64,000 bases of DNA from Pantoea allii (GTDB taxonomy: Bacteria > Pseudomonadota > Gammaproteobacteria > Enterobacterales > Enterobacteriaceae): assembly GCF_002307475.1 (NCBI RefSeq), contig NZ_NTMH01000024.1, positions 22,566 to 86,565 on the forward strand. Reading direction: 5' to 3'. The notes below the pieces were generated by a model. That model made no database searches, was not told the origin of the DNA, and saw only the letters and a list, made by a program, of their open reading frames with translations. Positions 1 through 8,249 of this stretch are shown here, piece after piece; position 1 is the first letter of the stretch; every line of letters starts with the position of its first letter. The position numbers were made by a program, and so were the translations under genes.

Positions 1-275
1 TGCTGGTGACGGAACGCATGGCCTTCAAGCTGCACCGCGAGGGGCTGGTAATGGAGACGGTCGGGGCCGACACGGCGGTCTGCTATGAATATCCGTCCCC
101 GATCATCCCAAAATCGCGATGGCGCTATCAGATGGTCAACATGTATCCCGAACCCGGCGACTGCCATCCGTTCGGGACCTCGACGCAGCTGTGGGGCAGC
201 ACTCATAACACCCCGGCCACGAAGAAGAACTTCGGCTGGCTGCTCTGGCGAAAGCGCAACTGCGTTTATCTGTAA
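1..275 (+). CDS. traU: TraU, C-terminal end (partial)
   Basis: The frame is open from the left edge (codons in phase with base 3) and stops at 273-275, giving about the last 90 residues of TraU. TraU is a periplasmic F-type T4SS protein needed for DNA transfer more than for pilus assembly. Visible features are the PEPGDCHPFG segment and the terminal NFGWLLWRKRNCVYL, with the cysteines usual for this disulfide-rich protein. It lies directly before trbC, as in F (traU-trbC-traN). The methionine seen at base 6 is internal and not the true start. Confidence 0.85.
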   Translation, partial: LVTERMAFKLHREGLVMETVGADTAVCYEYPSPIIPKSRWRYQMVNMYPEPGDCHPFGTSTQLWGSTHNTPATKKNFGWLLWRKRNCVYL

Positions 276-284
276 GGACTCATC

Positions 285-911
285 ATGAACATTTCTCTGA
301 GGGCACTGATCATCAGCGCCGCGCTGTTTTATGCCTGTGCTTTGTCCGCAGCGGAGCAGCCCACCGTATCAGGTGACAATCTGGCATACATGAAACAGCA
401 GCAGCAGGAGCTGGAGCAGTTTAAAAAGCAACTGGAAGGCGCAAACATTGCGCTGCCTGACATGCAGCAAAACCGCGTGACTCAGTTCCAGAACGAGATA
501 GCCGCGTCTCAGGCAGAGCAGAACAGCGCGGACCGCCCTGTACCGCGCGCGGTGTATTTCGTGAGCCTGGGCATTCCGGAGGACGGTCTGGTGCTCATGC
601 TGCAGGATGCGCGGCGTTTTGGTATCCCGGCGACCATTCGCGGTCTGCTCAACAACGACTTTCATAAGACGGCGGAAGTCATGGTTGAACTCTCCAAAAA
701 GGACAAGAAAGCCGGTGTGCAGATTGATCCGACGCTTTTTCAGCAGTACGGCATCAAAGCGGTACCGGCACTGGTGGTGACCTGCGGGAAAAATTACGAC
801 GTCATTTACGGCAACCTGGAACTCCGTCAGGCACTGAAAGAGATTCAGCTGCTCGGCGATTGTGGCTCCGTCGCGGCGCAACTGCTGAGAGAAGGGGAAA
901 AGGGGCGATGA
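285..911 (+). CDS. trbC: TrbC, F-type pilin assembly protein
   Basis: 208 aa, close to the 212 aa of F TrbC. A signal peptide covers about residues 1-22 and ends in ALSA. A Q/E-rich coiled-coil segment follows (about 35-75), then a thioredoxin-like C-terminal domain with RAVYFVSLGIPEDGL and YGIKAVPALVV. TrbC is periplasmic and works with TraW in F pilus assembly. The gene follows traU by 9 bp and its TGA overlaps the traN ATG (ATGA), so it is translationally coupled in the tra operon. Start ATG 285 follows an AAGGA-type ribosome site. Confidence 0.9.
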   Translation: MNISLRALIISAALFYACALSAAEQPTVSGDNLAYMKQQQQELEQFKKQLEGANIALPDMQQNRVTQFQNEIAASQAEQNSADRPVPRAVYFVSLGIPEDGLVLMLQDARRFGIPATIRGLLNNDFHKTAEVMVELSKKDKKAGVQIDPTLFQQYGIKAVPALVVTCGKNYDVIYGNLELRQALKEIQLLGDCGSVAAQLLREGEKGR

Positions 912-2773
912 AACGGTTATGTCTTCTGGCGTTTCTGCTGCTCACCGGCATACGCGGTGCTTACGCTGATGCCAACAGTGATGCCTTCAATGATGCGAGT
1001 AACTTTGGTCAGAATAATAAAAATCAGGGCACCTCGTCCGCCAGTGGAACGGACCCGTCCTCGGTTATCCCTGGTTACACCCCGAACCCCTCGCAGAGCA
1101 GCAACTACGGCGGCGTGCGGGGCGGAGACGGCGGCATTGCCGACAAAGGTCAGACGTCACTCAGTCAGAATGACGCCGGTCAGGCGGTGAATGATTCCAG
1201 CACCAAAAACCCGTCGCCGAAGATTGATCCGAACGCCGACTTTATTCAGAACGGCAAGAACGCCGAGGCTAACGGGGGCAGTATCGTTGACGGCACTAAC
1301 GCCAACTGCAGCGAAAAGGTTGTATCGAAGTCGGTCTTTGAGAACTACAGCTGCGACAGGGACGTGAATCAGATTCAGACCTGTGCCCGTACGGCAAGCA
1401 TTCAGGTTACCGGCTCGAAAGAGACCTACACCACGCAGTTTGTGATGGACGCGAGAAACTCATCAGGCAACAACGAAGGGGACTGGTGGGTACGTTATGA
1501 CTTCACGGCCCCGGACGACGGAACGCTGAACAGCGGCAGCTGGGTTTTTCAGCAGCCCGACTCACCCGACTATCACGGTGGGGGATTTACTTTTTCAATG
1601 CAGTCTTTAGGACAGTCGATCACATTCGACCTCAACAATTCAGGCGCTTTCTCCATTGCGTCACAGCATGTCAGTAAGGGGCAGGTCATATCCATGAGGC
1701 TCCGGTGGAATTCTTCTGGCCATAATGACAGTTACCGCGATGGACTGAAGAAGGCTCTGGCAAACGGGAAGTACGTAGCACGAATTACGCTCCCCATGAC
1801 GGCAGAACGGGACACCACATCGTCAAAGGTTGTCTGGACCGAAAGCTGTCCTTTCGACAAATCAACGGCAACCAGCAGCGCGGGCTCGCAGTGCGTAGAC
1901 CCGGGCGGGAACCGCACTATTACCCAGAACGGCCGGGATTACACCCAGTACAGCGACTGCTGGCAGTACTCGGACGCCTATGTCGTGCCGGTGAACTCCA
2001 CGGGCAACTGCGACCAGCTCATCAACAACCGCAACTGTACGCTGGCCGGACGAAGCTGCTCCCGGTCAGAGGCGGGTGCCTGCATGCATGAGAATGACAC
2101 CTACCAGTGTCAGACCACCTATACCTCACAGGGCCTGCTGTGTGGCGGCCAGTATTTCTGCCGCTCCGGCGACTGCAGCGACACGGACGGCACAGGGGAC
2201 AATGGTTTTGATATGTCGATTTCAAAGCTTGCCGGTCTCGCCTCTGCAGGGGATGACGTAAAAAAAGGCAGTCAGACGGACATCCGTGCCTTTACCGGTC
2301 AGCCGATGTCGTGTCGCAAGGCCGTTGCAGGATTCTCTAACTGCTGCGTGGATACCGGCTGGGGCAACAGCTCCGGACTGGCGAACTGCAACAGCGAGGA
2401 GATGGCCATCGGCAAGGCAAAGGCCAAAAAGGTCACGGTTTACGTGGGTGACAAGTGCGATCACGCCGTGCTGGGCGTCTGTGTGCAGAAAAGTCAGGTT
2501 TACTGCGTCTTTGGCGGCAAGCTGAGCCGCATCATTCAGGAGCAGGGGCGGCGTGACCAGCTGCACGTGGATTTCGGCAGCGGCGATTCGCCGAACTGTC
2601 GCGGGATCACTGTGCCGGAGCTGCAGTCCATTAACTTTGACCTGATTAACTTCCAGGACTTCTACAGCGATCTCATGGCCAACCAGAAAATCCCGGATTC
2701 GGCCTCGATGGTTCAGCAGGCTAAACAGCGTATCGCTGCTCAGGCAGCGGCACAAAACGGAGGCAAAAAATGA
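908..2773 (+). CDS. traN: TraN, outer-membrane mating-pair stabilisation protein
   Basis: The start is ATG 908, which overlaps the trbC stop and opens a signal peptide (MKRLCLLAFLLLTG, cleavage after AYA); a longer in-frame start inside trbC is rejected. The 621-aa product compares with 602 aa for F TraN. A low-complexity Asn/Ser/Gly-rich stretch (about 20-140) precedes a cysteine-rich body; I count 22 cysteines after the signal peptide. TraN is the donor outer-membrane adhesin that recognises recipient surface proteins, and its many disulfides explain the thiol-disulfide proteins in this operon. It is coupled to traF by ATGA. Confidence 0.92.
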   Translation: MKRLCLLAFLLLTGIRGAYADANSDAFNDASNFGQNNKNQGTSSASGTDPSSVIPGYTPNPSQSSNYGGVRGGDGGIADKGQTSLSQNDAGQAVNDSSTKNPSPKIDPNADFIQNGKNAEANGGSIVDGTNANCSEKVVSKSVFENYSCDRDVNQIQTCARTASIQVTGSKETYTTQFVMDARNSSGNNEGDWWVRYDFTAPDDGTLNSGSWVFQQPDSPDYHGGGFTFSMQSLGQSITFDLNNSGAFSIASQHVSKGQVISMRLRWNSSGHNDSYRDGLKKALANGKYVARITLPMTAERDTTSSKVVWTESCPFDKSTATSSAGSQCVDPGGNRTITQNGRDYTQYSDCWQYSDAYVVPVNSTGNCDQLINNRNCTLAGRSCSRSEAGACMHENDTYQCQTTYTSQGLLCGGQYFCRSGDCSDTDGTGDNGFDMSISKLAGLASAGDDVKKGSQTDIRAFTGQPMSCRKAVAGFSNCCVDTGWGNSSGLANCNSEEMAIGKAKAKKVTVYVGDKCDHAVLGVCVQKSQVYCVFGGKLSRIIQEQGRRDQLHVDFGSGDSPNCRGITVPELQSINFDLINFQDFYSDLMANQKIPDSASMVQQAKQRIAAQAAAQNGGKK

Positions 2774-3570
2774 AGCGTCTGCTGCTTGCCTGTCTGCTGA
2801 TGGCAGGGGCTGCGCCGGTACTGGCAGATGATGCGCAGAGTGCCGACGCCGTAATCACACCTGCTGCGCCATTTACCGGCTGGCACTGGTATAACGAGCC
2901 CAAAAAGAAGCCGGAAACACCCGCGCCGAAAGTTAAACCGCCTCAACCCGGTGTGCCGGATTTCAGCAAGTTAACCCCTTCCGAGCAGGCTGATGTTCTT
3001 AAGGGGTACACGAAAGAGGCGCTTAACAACGCCATTCTGCATCCTTCAGCTGAAAATACCGCGACGTTTCTGCGCTGGCAGAAGTTCTGGACCGACCGGG
3101 CCTCGATGTTCAGCCAGTCGTTTGCCGTGGCGCAGCTTGATCATCCTGACCTCGATTACAACCTGGAGCATCCGCACTACAACAGTACGGCACCGTTGCA
3201 GCAGGCGCGGGACCAGGAGGAGCAGAACGACGCCATTAAAAAACTGTCCGGCGAATACGGCCTTTTCTACTTCTACCGCGGGCAGGACCCGATTGACGCG
3301 CAGATGGCTGGTGTAGTGGCGGATTTTGCCAGACTCCGGCATATCTCGCTGATACCGGTCAGCGTGGACGGCACCGTTTCTCCACAGGTGCCAGACAGCC
3401 GGACTGACGCCGGTCAGACCGCCAGAATGGGAATAACCCATTTTCCGGCACTGTTTCTGGTTGACCCTAAATCGAAGAATTACCGGCCGCTGGCCTACGG
3501 CTTTATGACCCAGGACGACCTGGCGAAGCGGTTTCTGAACGTAGCCACCGGCTTTAAACCCAACTTCTGA
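2770..3570 (+). CDS. traF: TraF, thioredoxin-fold pilus assembly protein
   Basis: 266 aa (F TraF 247). A signal peptide occupies about 1-19 (ending PVLA) and a Pro/Lys-rich linker about 43-65. The C-terminal thioredoxin-like domain is marked by GLFYFYRGQDPIDAQMAG, where the CXXC is absent, and by THFPALFLVDP with the cis-Pro loop. Loss of the redox cysteines is normal for TraF. It is a periplasmic assembly factor for the F-type pilus. The start overlaps the traN stop (ATGA). Confidence 0.92.
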   Translation: MKRLLLACLLMAGAAPVLADDAQSADAVITPAAPFTGWHWYNEPKKKPETPAPKVKPPQPGVPDFSKLTPSEQADVLKGYTKEALNNAILHPSAENTATFLRWQKFWTDRASMFSQSFAVAQLDHPDLDYNLEHPHYNSTAPLQQARDQEEQNDAIKKLSGEYGLFYFYRGQDPIDAQMAGVVADFARLRHISLIPVSVDGTVSPQVPDSRTDAGQTARMGITHFPALFLVDPKSKNYRPLAYGFMTQDDLAKRFLNVATGFKPNF

Positions 3571-3579
3571 GGACTTCCT

Positions 3580-4044
3580 ATGTTACTGCTCTCTCCCGTG
3601 TGGCAGGGACGGTTTACGGCCGTGCAGCGGCTGGCAAACCTGACGCTACGGACATTTGTGATTCATCCGGCGATGTTTTTCTTTTTACTCTTCATTTTTT
3701 GCGCGAATAAGACCGGAAGCGGAGGGCTGATGCTTCTGAACTGGGCTGAAGAGGCGGTGCGCGATGCAGCTGCCGGTCAGGTATGGACCTGCCAGTCGCA
3801 GGACGAGCCTGCTCCCACTGTGCCAGCTGACTTTCCTCCACTGTCCCGAAGTGACGTGACAGCAAGGCCTGAGCTACCGGAGGCTCCCCCGTCTAAATGT
3901 GTGAAGGTTGCTGAAAGCCGTGAAACCTGGATTTTTCAGGAAAACAACCTGCTTCGGAAACTCTACTTAACCAGCGTGATGATTTCCGTGCTTGCGAGTT
4001 TCTACGCTAACCATTTCCGCCGCCGTCATAAACGAGGTAAATGA
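3580..4044 (+). CDS. Small membrane protein in the trbA/traQ position
   Basis: 154 aa, not recognised by sequence. Two hydrophobic segments (about 22-42 and 128-146) flank a Pro-rich extracytoplasmic region with two cysteines (VWTCQS and PSKCVKV), so the predicted topology is two membrane spans with a periplasmic loop. The C-terminus is basic (HFRRRHKRGK). It lies 9 bp after traF and overlaps the next gene by ATGA. In F this position holds trbA/artA/traQ, and no clear similarity to those is visible. Inference: an accessory assembly protein of this tra lineage. Confidence 0.7.
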   Translation: MLLLSPVWQGRFTAVQRLANLTLRTFVIHPAMFFFLLFIFCANKTGSGGLMLLNWAEEAVRDAAAGQVWTCQSQDEPAPTVPADFPPLSRSDVTARPELPEAPPSKCVKVAESRETWIFQENNLLRKLYLTSVMISVLASFYANHFRRRHKRGK

Positions 4045-4256
4045 TGCAACGACTTCCGCTGATTGCCGCGCTGTTTATGGCGGGCATTATCTGTAACTGT
4101 CTTCGCCAGTTACTTAACTGGTCTGTAACCGTCACACACGATGTTCTCGTCATTCTCAGCAGCCTTTATCTCGGTATGACGGCGATGTTAGTCGTTTATG
4201 AAATTATCGTTTACCGGCGCACAGGGCGTGGGCGTGGAGGTCATAATGAGGCTTAA
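4041..4256 (+). CDS. TraQ-like small membrane protein (tentative)
   Basis: 71 aa with two membrane spans (about 5-23 and 30-52) and a hydrophilic C-terminal tail ending GGHNEA. Order (after traF, before trbB), size class and topology are those of TraQ, the pilin chaperone of F (94 aa, also ending in a GGH-containing tail), but sequence identity is not obvious. The start overlaps the upstream stop (ATGA); a second ATG at 4044 is equally possible. Its 3' end overlaps trbB by 11 bp. Confidence 0.5.
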   Translation: MMQRLPLIAALFMAGIICNCLRQLLNWSVTVTHDVLVILSSLYLGMTAMLVVYEIIVYRRTGRGRGGHNEA

Positions 4257-4863
4257 AAAGCTGCTTGTTATGATGATGCTTTTCGCACCGGTGGTGGCGC
4301 AGGCGACGGTGGCTGATGAGATTGCCGCGCTTGAGCGTATGAAAGCAAAGCAGGGCCCACAGTTGCCGGATCTGGGTATACCCGGCTCGCAGCGGCATGT
4401 AAACAGACCACCCAGTATGGTTCAACTGGCTGACGGTCGTCAGGTCAACATTAATGATTATGCTGTGGTGGTCTTCATGCAGCGTGGGTGCCAGTACAGC
4501 GCAAAGTTCGATCCCAAGCTGAAATCCTGGGCAGATGAAATGGGCATCAAAGTGTATCCCTACTCGCTCGACGGGTATGGGGACGCGTCTTTTCCGGTCG
4601 CGCTGATACCTCGTAAAGCCGGTCCAAATGAACCCATTGCCGGCGAAATCCTGACCTTTTTCGGTAATGGCCTGCCAATAGCCACGCCGACAACGTTTAT
4701 GGTCAACGTCAATACCAACACGGCCTATCCGCTTTATCAGGGTGATACCGATATGGCCACCATGAGCCAGCGTCTGTCACAGATGATTGAAGCGGATATT
4801 GATCACCTTCCTCCGGACACGCTGGGGCCGGTTCCCAGCAGCGGCTCGGTTACCCCTCAGTAA
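4246..4863 (+). CDS. trbB: TrbB-like periplasmic thioredoxin-fold protein
   Basis: Start ATG 4246 is chosen because it opens a signal peptide (MRLKKLLVMMMLFAPVVAQA); the upstream in-frame Met lies inside the preceding gene. 205 aa. The fold is marked by VVVFMQRGCQYSAKFDP, an expected beta strand and helix, and the cis-Pro motif IATPTTFMVNV. F TrbB is a DsbC-like isomerase with a CXXC site, but here the motif reads CQYS, so only one redox cysteine remains. It may therefore act as an isomerase or chaperone and not as an oxidase. It lies between the TraQ-like gene and small membrane genes, as in F. Confidence 0.85.
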   Translation: MRLKKLLVMMMLFAPVVAQATVADEIAALERMKAKQGPQLPDLGIPGSQRHVNRPPSMVQLADGRQVNINDYAVVVFMQRGCQYSAKFDPKLKSWADEMGIKVYPYSLDGYGDASFPVALIPRKAGPNEPIAGEILTFFGNGLPIATPTTFMVNVNTNTAYPLYQGDTDMATMSQRLSQMIEADIDHLPPDTLGPVPSSGSVTPQ

Positions 4864-4892
4864 CGCAGCGGCATTGCCGCCCAGGGATAAAC

Positions 4893-5174
4893 ATGACTGA
4901 AGAACCATTGACGCTCAACAGACTTGAGAGCGTGCTGTTGCTTGTCTGTGCCTCATTTCTGGCCGCATCAGGACTCTATGCCTGGCTTGTCTGCGAATTG
5001 ACCGGAGGTGGCCTCCTTATCCTGAGCGCTGGCGCGAATGCCGGACTGATCTGTGCGGTTCGCGATTTTCCACTGCTGTTTCTGATTTCACTTGCAGGGG
5101 GCGCGGGATGTGGTGCGTTGATAAGTATCACGCTGCGCCGTAACGGATTTATGACTGAACATCCCTTTAATTAA
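4893..5174 (+). CDS. Small membrane protein in the trbJ position
   Basis: 93 aa with three predicted membrane spans (about 12-32, 38-55 and 60-80), rich in Leu, Ala and Gly. No family recognised. It follows trbB by 29 bp and occupies the position of trbJ in F, whose product is also a small membrane protein, but homology is not evident. The start ATG 4893 follows CCAGGGATAAAC, a reasonable ribosome site. Confidence 0.55.
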   Translation: MTEEPLTLNRLESVLLLVCASFLAASGLYAWLVCELTGGGLLILSAGANAGLICAVRDFPLLFLISLAGGAGCGALISITLRRNGFMTEHPFN

Positions 5175-5232
5175 AGGGCCTCAACCAGCCGGATTGAACC
5201 AGGCTTGCTCGGATTCAAGCCGACAGGAACAA

Positions 5233-5673
5233 ATGATGAAGACAGAGAACATAGCCTGCAGACGCAAATTCACAACCTGCGCAGAGAGGTTCGTACTCTT
5301 TAGTGCCTTGATGTGGGCCGGGGGGACTGGCTGGCTGTTTTTTTTCAGTGCGGTCGCAGAGCCTCCCCTGCCACCGCCACAGGTTGCACGTTTTCTGATG
5401 GACGTCAGAATGCTCAGCCTTTCGGGTTGGCTGCTGGCGCTAATCCCGTTGTGGTGCCTCTGGCTGGACTGTAAGAGTTACGGTGTGCTTCCGACGCTTT
5501 CAGGCTGGCTGAGACGCTATGGTTTCATCGCGGCCGCCAGCCTGGTTGCGGCATTACGGGTTTTTTGCCAGCGGGGATATCCTGCTATTGTGGCGGAAGG
5601 AAATTATCTCTCTTACCTATTCTTATGGAGTATGTTTGGAGTAGTTTGCCTGTTGCGTAAGCCAGCAGAATGA
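5233..5673 (+). CDS. Membrane protein in the trbF position
   Basis: 146 aa with three or four hydrophobic spans (about residues 18-40, 58-80, 96-112 and 120-138 of the chosen protein). ATG 5233 (or the adjacent ATG 5236) is preferred over a TTG at 5194 because CAGGAAC lies just upstream. No family recognised; the position before traH matches F trbF, also a membrane protein of about this size. Its last 89 bp overlap, tail to tail, the minus-strand gene ending at 5585. Confidence 0.55.
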   Translation: MMKTENIACRRKFTTCAERFVLFSALMWAGGTGWLFFFSAVAEPPLPPPQVARFLMDVRMLSLSGWLLALIPLWCLWLDCKSYGVLPTLSGWLRRYGFIAAASLVAALRVFCQRGYPAIVAEGNYLSYLFLWSMFGVVCLLRKPAE

Positions 5674-6739
5674 TGCCGCACAATATCAGTGAATCCCTGA
5701 TACTGATGAAAAAGACACTCAGGGACAGCCTGATATTTAACGCATTTAGCCTCTCAAGGCTCCATCCCGCTAAACGGTATATTACAGAGCGCTGACTTTT
5801 AAGCTTCAGACAGGCGTTATTGCAGTCTTCATCTGAAATCTCATTGAGCAGTTGTTGGGCTTTATCTTCCTCAAGGTGGTTGCTGAAATACCTGATGAGC
5901 AGAATTCTTTTTGATACGGAGGTAATGTCGGTCTTCAGTTCAGAAATCAGCGACAGTGCATCATCACGTGTGATGACAGATTTTTGCTCATACCAGGCGT
6001 CCTGCACCGCAGGATTGTCCGGAAACTGCTGGCGAAGACTGTTCAGCAACGCTTTGCGTCTTTCTTCAGATGGGATCTTGTCGATGACCAGTGCCGGATA
6101 GATGTTTTCTGCATAGGCGGCGGACTCAGGCGTGTAATAGAAACGGCTGGGCGTTTTGCGGTAAAAATCCAGTCTGAGATCAGCAGCCTGTCCTGTGTTG
6201 TATTGACTGGTTGTTTCCCAGTACAGCGGTTCATGCGTCTTTTCATCTCTGTACGAGATGAAAGCATGATGTGGGGCATAAAAAATTTCAGCCTCACGGC
6301 CAGCCGCATGCATTGCATCGATCAACAGATAAGCGTTCAGATCGCAGTCTGAGTAATGTCCTGCCCAGCCGTCTGAAACGGCCTGCACAGGTGAATAATA
6401 AAAGTGCCTGCCCAGCAGGCGGTTTGCACAGGCCAGATAATCCTTATTGCTGAGTGCTGTGTCGCAATGTTTTTTAACATCGCTGAGCCAGCCCTGCGTA
6501 TTGCCATATGCCAGATTTGCGTTTTTTTCTGACGCAATCCCGGCCCGCCTGTCGAAGTTAATCAGACGATGAGTCAGGAGTTCAGGATCATAGCTGCCTG
6601 AGATATCTGCACGTGAACGCGCAGGCTGCTCATGTTTTCTGGCTTTGTAATCATTGTCATACCAGCTGCAGACAAACACATAGCTGAACGCACACACCAT
6701 CAGGATGGCGAGAATAAGCATCTCGTATCTTGTTTTCAC
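5585..6739 (-). CDS. Membrane-anchored transglutaminase-like protein, copy 1
   Basis: 384 aa from a GTG at 6739. An N-terminal membrane anchor (about 8-24) is followed by a predicted periplasmic domain, and a hydrophobic segment follows near 335-360. The conserved core has SDCD (Cys132), APHHAF (His158) and YWETT (Glu175), with GQAADLR and RFYY after it. Order and spacing look like a transglutaminase/papain-like Cys-His-acid triad; this assignment is inference. It is clearly paralogous to the gene at 25276-26472: shared blocks include HFYYSP, SDCD.N.YL, AP.HAF and YWETT. It is encoded antisense within the tra operon between the trbF-position gene and traH, which suggests separate expression. 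Confidence 0.8.
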   Translation of the reverse strand: MKTRYEMLILAILMVCAFSYVFVCSWYDNDYKARKHEQPARSRADISGSYDPELLTHRLINFDRRAGIASEKNANLAYGNTQGWLSDVKKHCDTALSNKDYLACANRLLGRHFYYSPVQAVSDGWAGHYSDCDLNAYLLIDAMHAAGREAEIFYAPHHAFISYRDEKTHEPLYWETTSQYNTGQAADLRLDFYRKTPSRFYYTPESAAYAENIYPALVIDKIPSEERRKALLNSLRQQFPDNPAVQDAWYEQKSVITRDDALSLISELKTDITSVSKRILLIRYFSNHLEEDKAQQLLNEISDEDCNNACLKLKSQRSVIYRLAGWSLERLNALNIRLSLSVFFISIRDSLILCGIILLAYATGKLLQTYSIRIGKRDNFLPPQ

Positions 6740-6881
6740 TCTCAGTTCCTCATTCCCTTAAAACGACAGTCCACGACTCAACGCATGGGCCCTTAATCCC
6801 TGTTATCGGCTGGCTGTCTGTTGATTTTATTTGAGCCGTTAAATCAACCAGGCATCATAGCCTGTTACGGAGCGTCACTAC

Positions 6882-8249
6882 ATGAAACTCAGGCAGTTCC
6901 TTCTTTCTACCGCTGTGGCACTGTTCATCAGCGCGCCTGCGCTGGCCGACGTGCAGGGCGATCTCAACGGCTACTTTGGCAGTCTGGGCTTTGACGGTAA
7001 CGTCTCAAGAGCACAGGCATGGCAGGGACAGGCCGCAGGCTATGTTACCGGTGGTTCGGTTTACCTGCGTAACCAGGTTAAACAGGTTCAGCTTATTTCT
7101 ATGCAGGTGCCTACGCTCAATGCGGGCTGTGGCGGAATTGACTCTTACCTGGGGGCGTTCTCTTTCATCAATGGCGCCGAACTGCAGCGCTTCGTGAAAC
7201 AGATCATGAGTAACGCTGCCGGCTATGCCTTCGATCTGGCGCTCCAGACGATGGTGCCGGAACTCAAGCAGGCCAAAGACTTTCTTCAAAAGCTCGCCTC
7301 GGATGTTAACTCTGCAAACATGAGTTCCTGTCAGGCCGCTCAGGGCATCATCGGCGGGCTTTGGCCGGTAACGCAGGTTTCAAACCAGAAAATATGTCAG
7401 GACATTGCAGGTGAAAGTAACATTTTTGCCGACTGGGCCGCTTCACGACAGGGTTGTACAGTGGGTGGGCAGGGCGACAGCGTCACCAGTCGCGCCTCTG
7501 ACCAGATGAAAGATCAGGTGCTCAAAAACAAAAACCTTATCTGGGACGCCCTGGGCCGCAATCACTTGTTCGACGGTAACAATGAACTCAAAGAACTGGT
7601 GATGAGCATCATCGGTTCTATCGTATTTAACGCTCAGGGCCAGGTGACAATCCTCCCCCCGATGGTGGATAACCGCGACGTTATAACGGTTCTTATGAAC
7701 GGCGGAACTGCGAAAATCTATGGTTGCGACACAATGGATCTCTGCCTGGGCCCCACGGTCGCAACAGTGAACATCAGCAGCGATGCCGCTCTGGTTTCCC
7801 AGGTGCGCAGGCTGATGCTGTCGATTGACGGAAAGCTCAGTTCAGATTCACCGCTGACCGATCAGGAAAAAGGCTTTATCAACACGACGTCAGTGCCGGT
7901 ACTTAAATATCTGACCAACTCGCGCAGCATGGGTATGAGTCCGACCTACCTGGTTCAGGTGGCTGACTTTATCGCGCAGGACATGATGATTCAGTACCTG
8001 CAGGAGCTGGTAAAGCAGGCAAGTCAGTCTCTCGCCGGCAGAAACTATCCGGAACAGGCCGCAGGAGAGTTGCGGGGCAACGTCCTGACTGCGCAGTCGC
8101 TGCTCGCACAGATGAAACTCCAGTCCACTGCAGACCAGAATGCGCTCGACGGCATTGACCGCAACATGCAGTACCTGCAGCAGCAGGTTTCAACCATTAT
8201 CTCAACGTCTTACCAGAGTAATTACCAGTGGGGAACGGGCAATGACTGA
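6882..8249 (+). CDS. traH: TraH, F-type pilus assembly protein
   Basis: 455 aa, F TraH being 458. Signal peptide MKLRQFLLSTAVALF to ALA (about 1-22). The C-terminal third is Gln/Leu-rich and likely coiled coil (about 375-445). TraH is periplasmic or outer-membrane associated and needed for pilus extension. A 142-bp gap separates it from the antisense gene start, so transcription must read through that region or restart there. Its end overlaps traG by 8 bp (ATGACTGA). Confidence 0.92.
   Translation: MKLRQFLLSTAVALFISAPALADVQGDLNGYFGSLGFDGNVSRAQAWQGQAAGYVTGGSVYLRNQVKQVQLISMQVPTLNAGCGGIDSYLGAFSFINGAELQRFVKQIMSNAAGYAFDLALQTMVPELKQAKDFLQKLASDVNSANMSSCQAAQGIIGGLWPVTQVSNQKICQDIAGESNIFADWAASRQGCTVGGQGDSVTSRASDQMKDQVLKNKNLIWDALGRNHLFDGNNELKELVMSIIGSIVFNAQGQVTILPPMVDNRDVITVLMNGGTAKIYGCDTMDLCLGPTVATVNISSDAALVSQVRRLMLSIDGKLSSDSPLTDQEKGFINTTSVPVLKYLTNSRSMGMSPTYLVQVADFIAQDMMIQYLQELVKQASQSLAGRNYPEQAAGELRGNVLTAQSLLAQMKLQSTADQNALDGIDRNMQYLQQQVSTIISTSYQSNYQWGTGND

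Noticed and set aside
860..907. Upstream in-frame start for traN inside trbC
   Set aside because: The ATG at 908 overlaps the trbC stop and starts a proper signal peptide; the extension would abolish it.
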